A DNA stretch of 64,000 nt from an uncultured SAR324 cluster bacterium (GTDB taxonomy: Bacteria; SAR324; NAC60-12). Each line of letters begins with the position of its first letter. Within the stretch, counting starts at the first letter, position 1. The translations under genes and the position numbers were made by a program. The notes beneath the pieces were generated by a model that was not told the origin of the DNA, did no database searches, and saw only the letters and a list, made by a program, of their open reading frames with translations. The stretch is from positions 62,001 through 126,000 of the forward strand of contig CAJJCY010000001.1 in assembly GCA_905182865.1 (NCBI GenBank), written 5' to 3'. Positions 27,060-37,281 of the stretch are shown here, one piece after another.

Positions 27060-27689
27060 ATGGAATCTCAGGGACTTCAGACCTATTCGTCCTTTCTACA
27101 TGAAAATCGCAAAGAATTTGCGATTCTTCTTTTGTTGGGAGCACTAGCCGGGGCTGCCTATTATTTATTTTCCTTCAGAGAAACACCTGAAAATATTCCT
27201 TTTGAAGAAAGAGGTGTGTTGGATCTGGAGCAGATCACAGTAAATGATTACCAATTAGAGCGGAGAAGTTGGAAGCTCAAAGGTAAAAGGGCCGTTATTT
27301 CGGAAAAATCCAGTCGTATGCGTATTGAGCAGGTAACGATCTGGGTATTTGTTTCAGACAATTCTTCTGTCAAACCTACACCAAATATGCCTCTATCAAC
27401 CAACCTTACTACGCAGGAGGTTGATCTTTTTATTACTGCAGAGCAGGGCTTGATAGAGTGGGACGATAACAGGGTAACACTTACTGGGAATGTAGTGCTT
27501 TTGCGGAATGACGGATCTGAAGTTCACACAGAAACTGCAATCTATAATGCAAAACAAGAGATTCTTACTATCCCCAAACCGGTGAGGGTATTACGGGAAG
27601 GACACACTTTGCATGGAAGCGGACTCATATACAATGTTTTAAAAGGGGAATTAAATCTTAAACAGCCCGTGTTGTTACGGCATGAATGA
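27060..27689 (+). CDS. lptC: LPS export protein LptC
   Basis: 209 residues: one N-terminal membrane anchor (about 22-40) and a periplasmic beta-jellyroll. ITVNDYQLERRSWKLKGKRA, FITAEQGLIEWDDNRVTLTG, VVLLRNDGSEVHTETAIYNA and TIPKPVRVLREGHTLHGSGL are the strand pattern of LptC/LptA proteins, which carry lipopolysaccharide from LptBFG to the outer membrane. lptA and lptB do not follow here; the gene stands at the end of the small-protein operon and is followed by a convergent gene. Confidence 0.85.
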   Translation: MESQGLQTYSSFLHENRKEFAILLLLGALAGAAYYLFSFRETPENIPFEERGVLDLEQITVNDYQLERRSWKLKGKRAVISEKSSRMRIEQVTIWVFVSDNSSVKPTPNMPLSTNLTTQEVDLFITAEQGLIEWDDNRVTLTGNVVLLRNDGSEVHTETAIYNAKQEILTIPKPVRVLREGHTLHGSGLIYNVLKGELNLKQPVLLRHE

Positions 27690-27820
27690 GAAGTGCAGAG
27701 AGATGAATGAACGGCAGCCGTTTATTTATGATGAACTTATAAAAAGTAAACAAACACTCTTGTATTTTATACATTTTTGGTGTGCCCTTAAAATGTCAAA
27801 CTTCAACATTTTTTTATAAC

Positions 27821-29788
27821 TCACCAGAAATAATGTAAAGCTAATGTTCCTTCCAGACTTCCAAGCTGTTCTATTTCCATCCGGATATCCCAGTCTTGCG
27901 CAATGGTCAGACGTTGATCAAATCGAATGTGGAAATATTCTTTTTTTGGACCGTAAATACTTTTAAACCAACCTCCGTCGAACCTTATTTTCCAAATATC
28001 CAATACACTCCACAACATACCAAGATGTGGTGCATAACCCCAAGTTGTTTCCGGCCACGAATGTTTTTTTATTTCTCCAAAGAGGTCTAAAAAAAGATAC
28101 TCCAAGTCTTTACCACCAATTGAAACTGACCGGCCAAAACCTCCAGCTATGCTAAATTTTCTGCAGGGTAAGCAACCAAGATGTTCACGTTCCCAACCTC
28201 CACGCGCACGCCATGACCATTCATAATCTCCGGATATCCCTGTTGGATTGAGGGCAAATTTTTGAATATTAAATAATTGGAATTGTGTTACTTCAAAAGA
28301 GTTTTTACGTAACTGCAGATGCAAATCCAGCGTAACAACTTCTGCATTTTGTAGGTGTCCTGATTCATCTCCAAGTAAATCATGATAATTTGCCCAGGTA
28401 CCAACTTCCAGTGCAGGCCCCAATAGCGAGTTGGAAACTGCACCAAATCGAAAACGCATAGGTGGTGTACCGTCAGTGGGGGCTTCAGGAATTTCTGCTG
28501 AAACATTGTTTTCCAGAATTGGCAGTTCACTACGGACACGGAGCAGTACAGAACGCTCTTTTTGCTGATTCACTTTGGGTTTGTCCCTTTTCACATACTG
28601 CCTGTAGTCCAGCAAAGTATCAATAATTCTTGCTCGTGACTGTTCTGGAAAGCTGCGAAATTCTTCTGAATCCAGATAATTTTCAGATTCAATCAAATTC
28701 GTCAATTGTTTTTGCTCCATTTCACTTAATTGAGCTGTGCGGTTCTGCAATTTTCTTTGTCTTGACGGAATCAGCTTTGGAACTCCTAGGAGAGATTGTT
28801 CTCCTGATTTTTTTTTGAAATTTTTTAGTTTAAACACTACATCGACCGGAATAGCCCAAATTGCTCCGGAAGTATTGATTCGAGTTGTGTCAGTCCATGC
28901 CATTTCCAATAATTCTGCCATTCGATAAGCACAATTATCAAGGAAAAAATAATAAGTAAAGTTTACGTTTTGTAGCAATTCCCATGCATGATAGGTCACA
29001 CGATGCTTCTGTTCAACTGTAAAATTTAGTGCGTACTCCCACAAATCTCGCAATTCATTTTCTCCATAAACATGATTAAAATTATAAAATCGTTCATCAG
29101 TAAATCTTCCGTCGTATCCCCCAAATAGTCCTCGTAAAGCATAGATTAAAGGGTTGTCATCAGGGTTAACCATTGCCCCAAAATTCAATGTGGGCCTGAG
29201 GAGAGAATGGCCAAAATAACGGTTATGAGAATTGAATTTGAGGAGTAGATGTCCAAATGTTGAAGCAGGATTTTCTAAATAAGATGAGACAAATACTATG
29301 CTGATTCCAGTTGATTCTTCTAGATTCGACCAACGTTCAAATAGAGGGCAGGACAGTTTTGGTAATTCCGGAAAATCAAGATTACTGCGGAGCCAGTTAT
29401 AGCGGGCAATAAACTTACATCGTGCATGTAGATTTGGGTCCCCACTGAGCGGCGAAAGCAATGCTTTTAATGTTGCTTTAAGTTCGGCTGTCGGATCTAT
29501 TTTTCCTTCTTGTGAAAGGAAAAAGTCGCTACTGACTATATCACTTTTAAAACTCCATTGGCCGACTGATTCACCAAATGAATAAAAGTGTAAAAGTTTC
29601 AGCCAATAAGGCTGAAGAGCAAGTTGGCGCTCGTCAGCCTGTTTCCAGAGTGACAGAAAAACAGTTTTTTCATCAGCAAGTTCATGTCCTGAACTCTGTT
29701 TTATAAGCTGAGCTTGTATGCTGGACGCAGAAAACATTAGCCAAAGTAACAGCCATCGCCTCCAGCGAAATGTATGAAAAATAAACAC
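27821..29788 (-). CDS. DUF4105 (Lnb N-terminal domain-like) periplasmic/outer-membrane protein
   Basis: 655 residues with a signal peptide (SSIQA). The central region SSYLENPASTFGHLLLKFNS, YGENELRDLWEYALNF and FFLDNCAYRMAELLE is the DUF4105 signature: a His (STFGHLLL) and Cys (DNCAYR) that would form a papain-like Cys-His pair. The C-terminal 200 residues have alternating beta strands ending in LALHYFW, fitting a small outer-membrane barrel. Probably a secreted cysteine peptidase-fold protein of unknown substrate. Confidence 0.8.
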   Translation of the reverse strand: MFIFHTFRWRRWLLLWLMFSASSIQAQLIKQSSGHELADEKTVFLSLWKQADERQLALQPYWLKLLHFYSFGESVGQWSFKSDIVSSDFFLSQEGKIDPTAELKATLKALLSPLSGDPNLHARCKFIARYNWLRSNLDFPELPKLSCPLFERWSNLEESTGISIVFVSSYLENPASTFGHLLLKFNSHNRYFGHSLLRPTLNFGAMVNPDDNPLIYALRGLFGGYDGRFTDERFYNFNHVYGENELRDLWEYALNFTVEQKHRVTYHAWELLQNVNFTYYFFLDNCAYRMAELLEMAWTDTTRINTSGAIWAIPVDVVFKLKNFKKKSGEQSLLGVPKLIPSRQRKLQNRTAQLSEMEQKQLTNLIESENYLDSEEFRSFPEQSRARIIDTLLDYRQYVKRDKPKVNQQKERSVLLRVRSELPILENNVSAEIPEAPTDGTPPMRFRFGAVSNSLLGPALEVGTWANYHDLLGDESGHLQNAEVVTLDLHLQLRKNSFEVTQFQLFNIQKFALNPTGISGDYEWSWRARGGWEREHLGCLPCRKFSIAGGFGRSVSIGGKDLEYLFLDLFGEIKKHSWPETTWGYAPHLGMLWSVLDIWKIRFDGGWFKSIYGPKKEYFHIRFDQRLTIAQDWDIRMEIEQLGSLEGTLALHYFW

Positions 29789-29937
29789 GCGGAATTTTAT
29801 TAAAGTATCATTCTGTGTAGAAATTATTTATAACATATTTTCTCATTTAATTCTATATCTTTGTAATTCTACAATTAATTCTAGTGTCTCAGACATTGAC
29901 ATGCTTGCTGTAAAATCGCATAGTAGGAACCAGATAA

Positions 29938-31552
29938 ATGTCATGGTTTTCACAGATGAAGAATAAGATTAATAAATTGAATTTAACAACCAAAATTACT
30001 TGTTCAGTTGTATTTGTAAGCTCTCTAATGAATGTATTATTGGGAGGGTGCGGCGGAACAGCAAATGTTGTTGTGACAAAACCAAAAAGCACTTCACTTA
30101 TAACTCCAAAACTTATTTCGATAACACCGAGAAACAATGCAATCACTGTTAAACGAAATGAAAAAATTATTTTGAAATTTAGTGTTCCAATTGATCCTCT
30201 GACTGTTACAGTCAACACAGAAGATACGCAATGTTCTGGTACCATACAAATTAGCTCCTATAATTTCAGAAATTGTGTGCGGATGAATCTGCCGGAATTA
30301 GAGGACGGTAATAAAAGAATCGTGCTGTCTCCCAAAGGAGTTTATGCTACACAAGAGTTTCATAAAATACGTTTGAGAACTGAAATAAAAGCTATAAATG
30401 GAGCTTCATTGAAAAAAAATCTTACAACTAAACTTGGATTTCGCACGACATGGAGCCAGCAAATTGGGACGCAAGGTGATGATACCGGTTTTGCAATTAC
30501 TGTTGATAAGGATGGTAATGTAAATGTTCCAAACAATTCTGGATTAGGAGTCATATATGATTGGGATTATATTAATAAGAATTCATTAGATTCATCAACC
30601 TGGTTTTGGACGGTCTGTTAAGGCTGCAGTTTTGGGAATGAAAAAATCAGGTCAACTTAGTTTGAGTGGACTTTCGCAGGGAAAAAACAATTCTGCTGTT
30701 ATTAAGTTGATTTATGATGTAAATGGCAAAAAATTATCCTCAAAAGTAATCGGAATTTCTGGATCAGTATCAGGAAATGGAATGGCATTGGATTCGGAAG
30801 GACATATTTACGTTTCTGCTGCATCTCCTTTCAATTTAATGAAGATCCGCAAAAACGGCGAAAAAATGTGGGCGACTGAATTAAATCCAGGGATCAGTCT
30901 TCAGGCAATTGCCTCTGATTCAGGAACTGGTCTGTATCTTACCGGAAGTATGATGCGGTCTCTTGACGGGAATAAATCAACAGGAGGTATAGATGTTTTT
31001 CTGCTGAAAATGTATAAGACGGGACCTAAACGCTGGAGCAAAACATTTGGAACAAAGCTCGATGACTCGGGGACGTCACTGGCAATTCTATCTGATGAAG
31101 CAGTTGCGTTGGTTGGGTATACTACTCAAACTGAAAGTAATGGTACAGATATGCAAGAAAATTATGATGCATTTGTCGCAAAATATAATTCCGAAGGTAC
31201 AAAATTATGGACATATATTTTTAAAGGCACGAAATCTGAACAATGTACGGTTAATTTGTGGACTCCAGAAGGGAACTTGCTGGTGGGAGGTTATACTGAA
31301 AGTAGTATGGAAAAGCAATCTCATTTCGGAAAGGAGGATGCTTTTTTAGCAATGCTGGATTCGGGAGGCGAATTGCTCTGGCTTCGGCAATTTGGTACAC
31401 CGGAAAACGAACGCCCCTTAGGTTTAGCTATTGGAACTGAAGGACAAATATACGTTACAGGTTTTACAGAAGGTCGAATGGATGGAGCAAAATACAGTGG
31501 TGGGAAAGACATCTTTCTTGTCAAGTTTAACAAAAAGGGAGAAAAACAGTAA
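29938..31552 (+). CDS. Lipoprotein with Big-type domain and SBBP beta-propeller repeats, one frameshift
   Basis: From ATG 29938 (or 29956, MKNKINKL, which better suits a signal peptide) a lipobox LLGGC precedes a bacterial-Ig-like domain (PKLISITPRNNAITVKRNEK). Repeats follow with the SBBP pattern TWSQQIGTQGDDTGFAITVD, RWSKTFGTKLDDSGTSLAI, LLWLRQFGTPENERPLGLAI, IYVTGFTEG, DIFLVKFN. The frame breaks at 30621 within the propeller and resumes at once in another frame; one indel joins 227 and 306 residues. Surface or periplasmic beta-propeller, ligand unknown. Confidence 0.8.
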
Positions 31553-31649
31553 GTACGAACTCAAGATTTAAGTTGTGTTTTCAGACACTGCTATTTCGTT
31601 TGATAGTTAATGAAGGATCCAGATTACATTAGATTGAAAAAAAGAGACA

Positions 31650-33201
31650 ATGCTGAATCATAGAGAATATTTTGGAATATGTTTGCTGATATGCTGTGTT
31701 GTTTTTACTACTTCAGTATGGAGTGAACAACCGAAAAATACTGTCAAAAACATTAATCCGTCTCCGGAAATACTTGAAGCAATGATGCCGGAAATTCAGC
31801 AACAATTCATGAATGGTTTAGCAGAATATGCCGCCAAATACCAAGCCTCACCCAATGCTGTTCAAAAATTTTTACTGCGACAAAAACGACAACAATTTTT
31901 GGCTGAGCAACTAAAGGACCGGGTATTTACAGAGTGGATTGGTCGTATTCGGACACTGCATACTACTGGTAATGGTAAAGCTTATTTGGAAATTGAACTC
32001 GCAATTGTTCCTCCGGAAAATGCTACTGAAAATAAAACTGCTCAGAAATTCAGGGTCACAATGGGAACCTGGAACAATGCATACACAGATTTGGATTACG
32101 ACACTCTGATCCTTCCCGGGACATCACTGCATAGCTGGCTGGCTAATTTTAATGAAGGTCAGTGGGTATTTTTTTCGGGTAATAGTTTTGCTGGAGATGA
32201 AGATTATCTCAAAGAAGCAAGTCCTACTGAAACTGAAGCCATGCTATCACCTCAATTTATTCTCAAATTTGAATTGCTGGACAGTGTTGATTTTCCTGAA
32301 TCAGACCTCCAATTAATAGAGAGTTTGCCAAAACCAGAGACGTCGGTTACAGACACAATTGCCAAATCTCATGATTTGCCAGTTTCAAAATCAAAAATTA
32401 TAAAATCAAAAAGTTCCAATTTCTCAAAAACTAAAAAACTCAGCATATTGTTTCGTCCGGAATTGACAATTCGTTTTTATCAGGATTACCGGCTCAGCAA
32501 TTACGATTGGAATTATCAGAGTTACATTAAACGTTGGAGCCAATTAGTATATTATCATTGGCGCAATCATCCGCCGTCAGATTATTTAGCAGGTTCCAAA
32601 CCTGAAGGTGGAGAGGTCTTCGTCCAGGCTACCGTTGAAAGAAGTGGAATTGTAAGCAACTATCAGGTCAATAGCATGGGTGAAATTTCAGATATCATGC
32701 GTGAAGCAGCAAAAGAAGCAACCCTCCTGGTCCCACTACCTCCTCTTCCAGAGGCGTTTCCTGATGAAGAGTTAAAAGTTGAGTTCCGCTTTGACCACCC
32801 GCCCATACCTCATCTGACTGAATCAAATACAAAACAGGTTAAAGATGTATTGCTTCTTCAAGACAATAATTCGGCAGAAGGAAACGCTAACCTTTCAAAA
32901 GTGGCAAAGAAACTATTAAAATCTGAAATTTCTCTTTCTAAGTTTCTTACACCAGATTCGGCAGGAATTTTCCTCACATTTTCGACCTCATCAACGATTT
33001 GATCCTAGTTTGGAGCTGAAAATAGAGTTAAGTATAGATCGTTTCGGTAAAGTGGTGGAACAAAAACTGACCCAGCCGGGAAAATCAGTAAAATTTCAGC
33101 TTGCCGTGCTGAATGGACTGAGTCAAGCACGTTTTGGCGATTTGCCTAAATCCTTACGTTCTGAAGCTCCCTATAGTGTGCGGTTAAGAGTTATACCCTG
33201 A
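31650..33201 (+). CDS. Secreted protein with TonB-C-like domains, one frameshift
   Basis: Signal peptide (CVVFTTSVWSEQ), a helical N-terminal region (QQQFMNGLAEYAAKYQASPN), an OB-like middle domain, and a domain near 290-400 (YIKRWSQLVYYHWRNHPPSD, GEVFVQATVERSGIVSNYQV, AAKEATLLVPLPPLPEAFP) resembling TonB C-terminal folds. The frame ends at 33002 and continues in another frame as LELKIELSIDRFGKVVEQKL, apparently a second such domain ending VRLRVIP. One indel joins about 517 residues. Transports or couples an unknown partner; not a true TonB since no N-terminal anchor/Pro-rich rod is seen. Confidence 0.65.
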
Positions 33202-33222
33202 AAACATTATTTGCAGCCTCTT

Positions 33223-33938
33223 TCACAGAAATGGCTCAAATTTATTTACCAGTAATTCTGGAGTCACTCCCCCAATTTGTTTATAGAAAATCATACCATC
33301 CGGATCGATGAAAAAAGATTCCGGCACTCCATAAATTCCATAATCCAAAGCAATATTACCGGCATCATCATCCAAGCCCAGATAATAGCTTTTACCAAAA
33401 CGGTGTGCAAATGCTTGTGCGTTTTGCAGAGTATCCTGAATGGCAATACCTATTACTCGAATTTGTTCTGTCTCCGAACCATGTTTTTTGTGAAATTCTT
33501 CCAGAATTTGGGCTTCCACCTTACATTCCTGACACCATGAAGCCCAAAAATTCAGTAGCACAGGCGTACCTCTAAGTTCACTTAAATGGATTGTTTCCTG
33601 GCCTTTCAAAGCCGTCAACTCAAAATCCGGAGCAGGTCGCCCAACCAGAGGAGAAGGCACATTTTTGGGGTCGGTAGTAAACCCAAAGGCCAACAGAGCA
33701 ATCAATCCAAATAAAGAAACCCAAACTGTCCAGAATTTCCAAGATGTCCAGAGCTTAGAATTATCTTTGGTTTTTTCAGGGAGTAAAGGAAGTAATACTA
33801 CAAATAAAGCAAAGGGACCAAATAATAGTCCTGTAAAGAACCAGCCAATAAAGTTTCTATTTTTTTTTGATCTGCCCTAGATAAGTTTTCTTTTGAATGA
33901 ATATTTATGTTATTTAAATAGTGATGTAAGAATTCCAT
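33223..33938 (-). CDS. TlpA/DsbE-like thioredoxin with N-terminal membrane region
   Basis: The thioredoxin domain is clear: RPAPDFELTALKG, LLNFWASWCQEC (redox CxxC), YGIYGVPESFFIDPDG with the cis-Pro (GVPES). It is preceded in frame by a hydrophobic region (FIGWFFTGLLFGPFALFVVL and FWTVWVSLFGLIALLAFGF), two membrane helices. The best start, ATG 33936-33938, connects only if the A9 run at 33860-33868 lacks one base; otherwise the frame stops at TAG just upstream and a TTG must serve. Membrane-anchored periplasmic thiol oxidoreductase, maybe for cytochrome c maturation. Confidence 0.78.
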
Positions 33939-34052
33939 GTAATTTTATTAGGAGTTATTTAATATGGATAGAGTTACAACACTGGGACGTTTGTTCCTTT
34001 AAACAACTTTCCCTTACCTTAGGTCCCTAAACGAAATTAGCAGCCAAAATTC

Positions 34053-34700
34053 CTAACTGAGATCCTGGTAATGGAATCGTTTCAGTAAGACAGCAACGAT
34101 TTCATGATGGATAACTTCAATTTTCTGTTCGCCGTCGAGGCAAACATAGCGTTCAGGTTCAGCCGCAGATAAAGCTTTAAATCCTTGTGCAGTACGTTTG
34201 AAAAAGTTCAATGATTCCAGATCAAGTCGATTCTTTTTTGTTTGTTTTTGACGCTGCTCCAAACGTACAGCTACGGTCTCAGGAGAAATATTCAGTAAAA
34301 TAGTCAAATCCGGAGCATAAGGATTTATGCAATGCTCTACAATAGACTCAATGCTGCTCAAATTCAAGCCTCTGCCATAGCCCTGATAGGCTACTGTTGA
34401 ATCATGAAAGCGGTCACACAGGACAATCTTTCCAGCCTTTTTTGCCGGAATTATTGTTTCTTGAAGGTGCTGGATCCGATCTGACAAATAGAGCAGCAAT
34501 TCACTTTCAGGCTGTAGTTCTTTATGTTCCGGATTGAGAAGAATACTACGGATTTGCTGGCCAATTTTTGTGCCGCCGGGCTCTCTGGTTTTGAGGACAG
34601 TATAACCACGACTGGTCAGCCAGTCATGTACTTTTTCTAACTGGGTACTCTTTCCGCAGCCATCAAGTCCCTCAAAAGTGATAAGTTTTCCGGAATTCAT
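34053..34700 (-). CDS. tmk: Thymidylate kinase
   Basis: dTMP to dTDP. 215 residues. P-loop FEGLDGCGKSTQ (about 9-20), DR(F/Y)H motif CDRFHDSTVAYQGYGRGL, TREPGGTKIGQQIR. The LID region EQRQKQTKKNRLD carries several basic residues, including the LID Arg. All motifs intact. Confidence 0.97.
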   Translation of the reverse strand: MNSGKLITFEGLDGCGKSTQLEKVHDWLTSRGYTVLKTREPGGTKIGQQIRSILLNPEHKELQPESELLLYLSDRIQHLQETIIPAKKAGKIVLCDRFHDSTVAYQGYGRGLNLSSIESIVEHCINPYAPDLTILLNISPETVAVRLEQRQKQTKKNRLDLESLNFFKRTAQGFKALSAAEPERYVCLDGEQKIEVIHHEIVAVLLKRFHYQDLS

Positions 34701-34733
34701 GGATTTGGGGTATCAAAATAGAATGGAAGGGAT

Positions 34734-35134
34734 TTATTTCTTTTTATCGTAAATTGTATAGACTTTTTCTTTTATTTCAGTATGAGATTTTTGTGCGGCC
34801 AGGATCACCTTGTCGCATGCCATCTTGAATTCTTTTATTTCTTCAGCATTACTGTGAGTTTCCTTAAATTTTTGAAGCTGGCATACAGAATTTCTACGTC
34901 TTTTTTGAGATTTTTCTTTACCACAATTGCTTTAGGCAATTGTGTTTTTATATCATCTTTGGTACTGCTGTTGAGAACATCGGCTTCCACTATTTTCAGG
35001 GATTCTCCTTTTGATGAGATAGCATGATATTTTTGCTGCGTATCCTTTGGAGCCTTTTCAATAGTCTTTAGTGATACATCCTGTATTTTACCGAATTTTA
35101 CAGCTTTTTCCCCTGTATCTTTGGTTTCAGCCAT
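34734..35134 (-). CDS. Hypothetical helical protein, one frameshift
   Basis: The first frame gives 99 Lys-rich helical residues from MAETKDTGEKAVKFG to FKNLRKLTVMLKK. A second frame continues exactly where it ends: ETHSNAEEIKEFKMACDK, VILAAQKSHTEIKEKVYTIY, DKKK, stop at 34734. One missing base near 34855 joins them into about 132 residues. Mostly alpha-helical and charged, without signal peptide, resembling small phasin-like or coiled-coil proteins; family not recognised with confidence. Confidence 0.6.
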
Positions 35135-35309
35135 GGTTTTTTTAAATTGTTATGTAAAAAATTACAATGTTCCTCACCATAGCATACATATTTATGCCTA
35201 AGGAATGCTTGAGTTGTTCTTTCAATTACTGTAAACTAACATGCAATTCTATTTTTCTAACTCTATCACTTTGTAAAAAGAGAAACTTAGTTTAAACGTT
35301 CTGCTTATT

Positions 35310-35627
35310 ATGCTTAAAATAAAGAAAAAAGCCAAACCGGAAAAAATTCTTTTAGGAGATGAAGTATATATCCTCTGGCAAGACGGTGAAGAAAGCCATA
35401 TAAGTTTTTTTGATTTGCGGGACGCATGTCCCTGTGCAAGTTGTATTGACGAACTCAGTGGTAAGAAGACTTTGGACGCTAAAAGTATCCCCAAAGATAT
35501 ACACTCCCTGAGAAGTGAGTACGTGGGTAACTATGCTCTTCGTATTTACTGGAGCGATAGTCATGACACAGGTATTTTCCATTTCAAGATGCTCCGTGAT
35601 TTTGCAAAATCTAGAGATTTTACATAA
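35310..35627 (+). CDS. DUF971 domain protein
   Basis: 105 residues. FDLRDACPCASCIDELSGKK and EYVGNYALRIYWSDSHDTGI are the DUF971 hallmarks (the fold found as the N-terminal domain of gamma-butyrobetaine hydroxylase and next to Mrp/ApbC-type Fe-S carriers). CPCASC could bind metal. Precedes ribH by 38 bases, so it is likely co-transcribed. Confidence 0.85.
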   Translation: MLKIKKKAKPEKILLGDEVYILWQDGEESHISFFDLRDACPCASCIDELSGKKTLDAKSIPKDIHSLRSEYVGNYALRIYWSDSHDTGIFHFKMLRDFAKSRDFT

Positions 35628-35665
35628 GTACTGATTAAGCTTAAATTTATAATTTAAGGAGAAAC

Positions 35666-36136
35666 ATGGTCCAAATTGAAGGCGACTTACAGGCCGCTAA
35701 TCTGAAAATAGCATTTGTGGTAGCAAGATTTAATGAATTTATCTGTGAACATTTGCTGGAAGGTGCCCTGGACTCTTTTGTTCGTCACGGTGGAAATAAA
35801 GATGATGTTACCGTGATACGTGTCCCAGGAGCATTTGAACTTCCTTTAGCAGCAAAAAGAATAGCCATGAATGGGAAAAATGATGCTGTTGTTTGTTTGG
35901 GCGCTGTAATTCGTGGTGAAACATCGCATTATGATTACGTTTGTGCAAATGCGTCCAGTGGAATTGCTTCAGCCTCTTTGGAAACCGGAGTACCGGTTAG
36001 TTTTGGTCTCCTGACGACGGATACCATTGAACAGGCCATTCAGCGTTCCGGTGCTAAAGCTGGTAACCAGGGTCGTGATGCAACGGATTGCGCAATTGAA
36101 ATGGCACGTCTTTTAAAACAAATATCGGAGGCATAG
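35666..36136 (+). CDS. ribH: 6,7-dimethyl-8-ribityllumazine synthase
   Basis: Penultimate step of riboflavin synthesis. 156 residues. [53 protein letters not shown] with the catalytic His (SHYDYV), and [26 protein letters not shown] precedes the ATG. Other rib genes are not in the window. Confidence 0.96.
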   Translation: MVQIEGDLQAANLKIAFVVARFNEFICEHLLEGALDSFVRHGGNKDDVTVIRVPGAFELPLAAKRIAMNGKNDAVVCLGAVIRGETSHYDYVCANASSGIASASLETGVPVSFGLLTTDTIEQAIQRSGAKAGNQGRDATDCAIEMARLLKQISEA

Positions 36137-36240
36137 TAACTGCATCGAATAAGCGGTATACCGGAAGATAGTTGTTTAGGCACGGGTTTATTTGAAATCT
36201 GGCCAATGATTCCGGTTAATTTGAAGCCGTAAGGAGGAAG

Positions 36241-36429
36241 ATGAATTCTTCGCTAAAACATATTGTTTTGCAGTTGGAAGACTTAACTCAGCAAGACATT
36301 TCAATTGGTCTGGGATTGGATCTATTGGAGGCATCGGCAAAGACACGCAAGGACGTTATAATGATCAACGTAATGCGTGATTCCTTTACAGAAATGTTAG
36401 TTGAGGAGCGCCAGTGTCAATCTTTTTGA
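36241..36429 (+). CDS. Small hypothetical protein
   Basis: 62 residues. A very strong Shine-Dalgarno (AAGGAGG) lies 2-3 bases before the ATG. Amphipathic helices (LQLEDLTQQDISIGLGLDLLE), Cys near the end (ERQCQSF), no membrane segment. Not recognised, and not the NusB that usually follows ribH. A hairpin follows its TGA. Confidence 0.55.
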   Translation: MNSSLKHIVLQLEDLTQQDISIGLGLDLLEASAKTRKDVIMINVMRDSFTEMLVEERQCQSF

Positions 36430-36437
36430 AGCCTCTT

Positions 36438-36460
36438 GGGTGAGATTGTTTATCTCACCC
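36438..36460 (+). terminator. Hairpin after the ribH-small ORF unit
   Basis: GGGTGAGAT-TGTTT-ATCTCACCC, a perfect 9-bp stem with a 5-nt loop, 8 bases after the stop of the 62-aa gene. The following TTGTCTTT is a weak U-tract, so a terminator is probable. Confidence 0.7.
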
Positions 36461-36591
36461 GGAGTTGTCTTTAAAAACAGCTGAAGCTATGTTTTTCCTT
36501 CCTGATTATTACGGTTACTTCTGAATTGGCTTCCTGCCAACTGTTTTTCTCTTCTGCTTTTACCAGCTCTCTGATTACAACAAACTAAACG

Positions 36592-37281
36592 ATGTTTGAT
36601 GTAATTGCCTTTGATGCCGATGATACCCTCTGGCATAATGAGTCTATCTTTACTATGACTCAGCAAAAGTTTCGTGAAATGCTTTCGTCCCATGGACCTG
36701 AAGTAGTAGATCAAACTTTATCTTCAACTCAGTTAAAGAATCTCAAGCACTTCGGTTATGGAATCAAAGGTTTTATTCTTTCTATGATTGAGACATCGAT
36801 TGAACTGACAGGTGGGAATGTAAGCGGAAAAGAGATACAGCAGGTTTTGGATTTTGGACAAGAAATGTTAGCTGCCCCCATTGAATTGATGCCGCATGTT
36901 CATGAAGTAGTTGAGGAATTATCCAAAAATTTTAACTTGCTGCTTATCACCAAGGGCGATTTGATTGATCAGGAAATAAAAATTGCACGCTCCGGATTGG
37001 CCGACTATTTTGCTGCTGTGGAAATTGTCAGTGATAAAACCATAGAGACGTATAAAAAAATATTAACTCAACACAAAATTGATGTATCACGTTTCATGAT
37101 GGTTGGAAATTCAATGCGCTCTGACATTGTACCAATTGTACAAATTGGAGGGCACGCAGTACACATTCCTTACTCTTCTACCTGGGAGCATGAGCAGGAT
37201 CATCCATACGTTGATAAAAATCACTATTCGGAATTGAAACACATGGGTATGCTTCCAAAACTGATCAAAGAAAAAAAATGA
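36592..37281 (+). CDS. HAD-superfamily hydrolase
   Basis: 229 residues. Motif I FDADDTLWHNE (nucleophile and acid Asp, about 6-10), motif II LLLITKGDL, motif III Lys, motif IV GNSMRSDIVP. The DADDTLWHNE form and length resemble HAD phosphatases/YjjG-like nucleotidases. It overlaps the next gene by 4 bases (ATGA), so the two are translationally coupled. Confidence 0.9.
   Translation: MFDVIAFDADDTLWHNESIFTMTQQKFREMLSSHGPEVVDQTLSSTQLKNLKHFGYGIKGFILSMIETSIELTGGNVSGKEIQQVLDFGQEMLAAPIELMPHVHEVVEELSKNFNLLLITKGDLIDQEIKIARSGLADYFAAVEIVSDKTIETYKKILTQHKIDVSRFMMVGNSMRSDIVPIVQIGGHAVHIPYSSTWEHEQDHPYVDKNHYSELKHMGMLPKLIKEKK

Noticed and set aside
36427-36460. TGA of the 62-aa gene followed 8 bases later by a 9-bp hairpin, as a third Sec candidate (QCQSF-UGA-SLLGEIVYLTR)
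   Set aside because: The hairpin is GC-rich, its loop is UGUUU rather than GGU, the extension adds only about 14 residues before another stop, and no redox family is recognised. A terminator is simpler.
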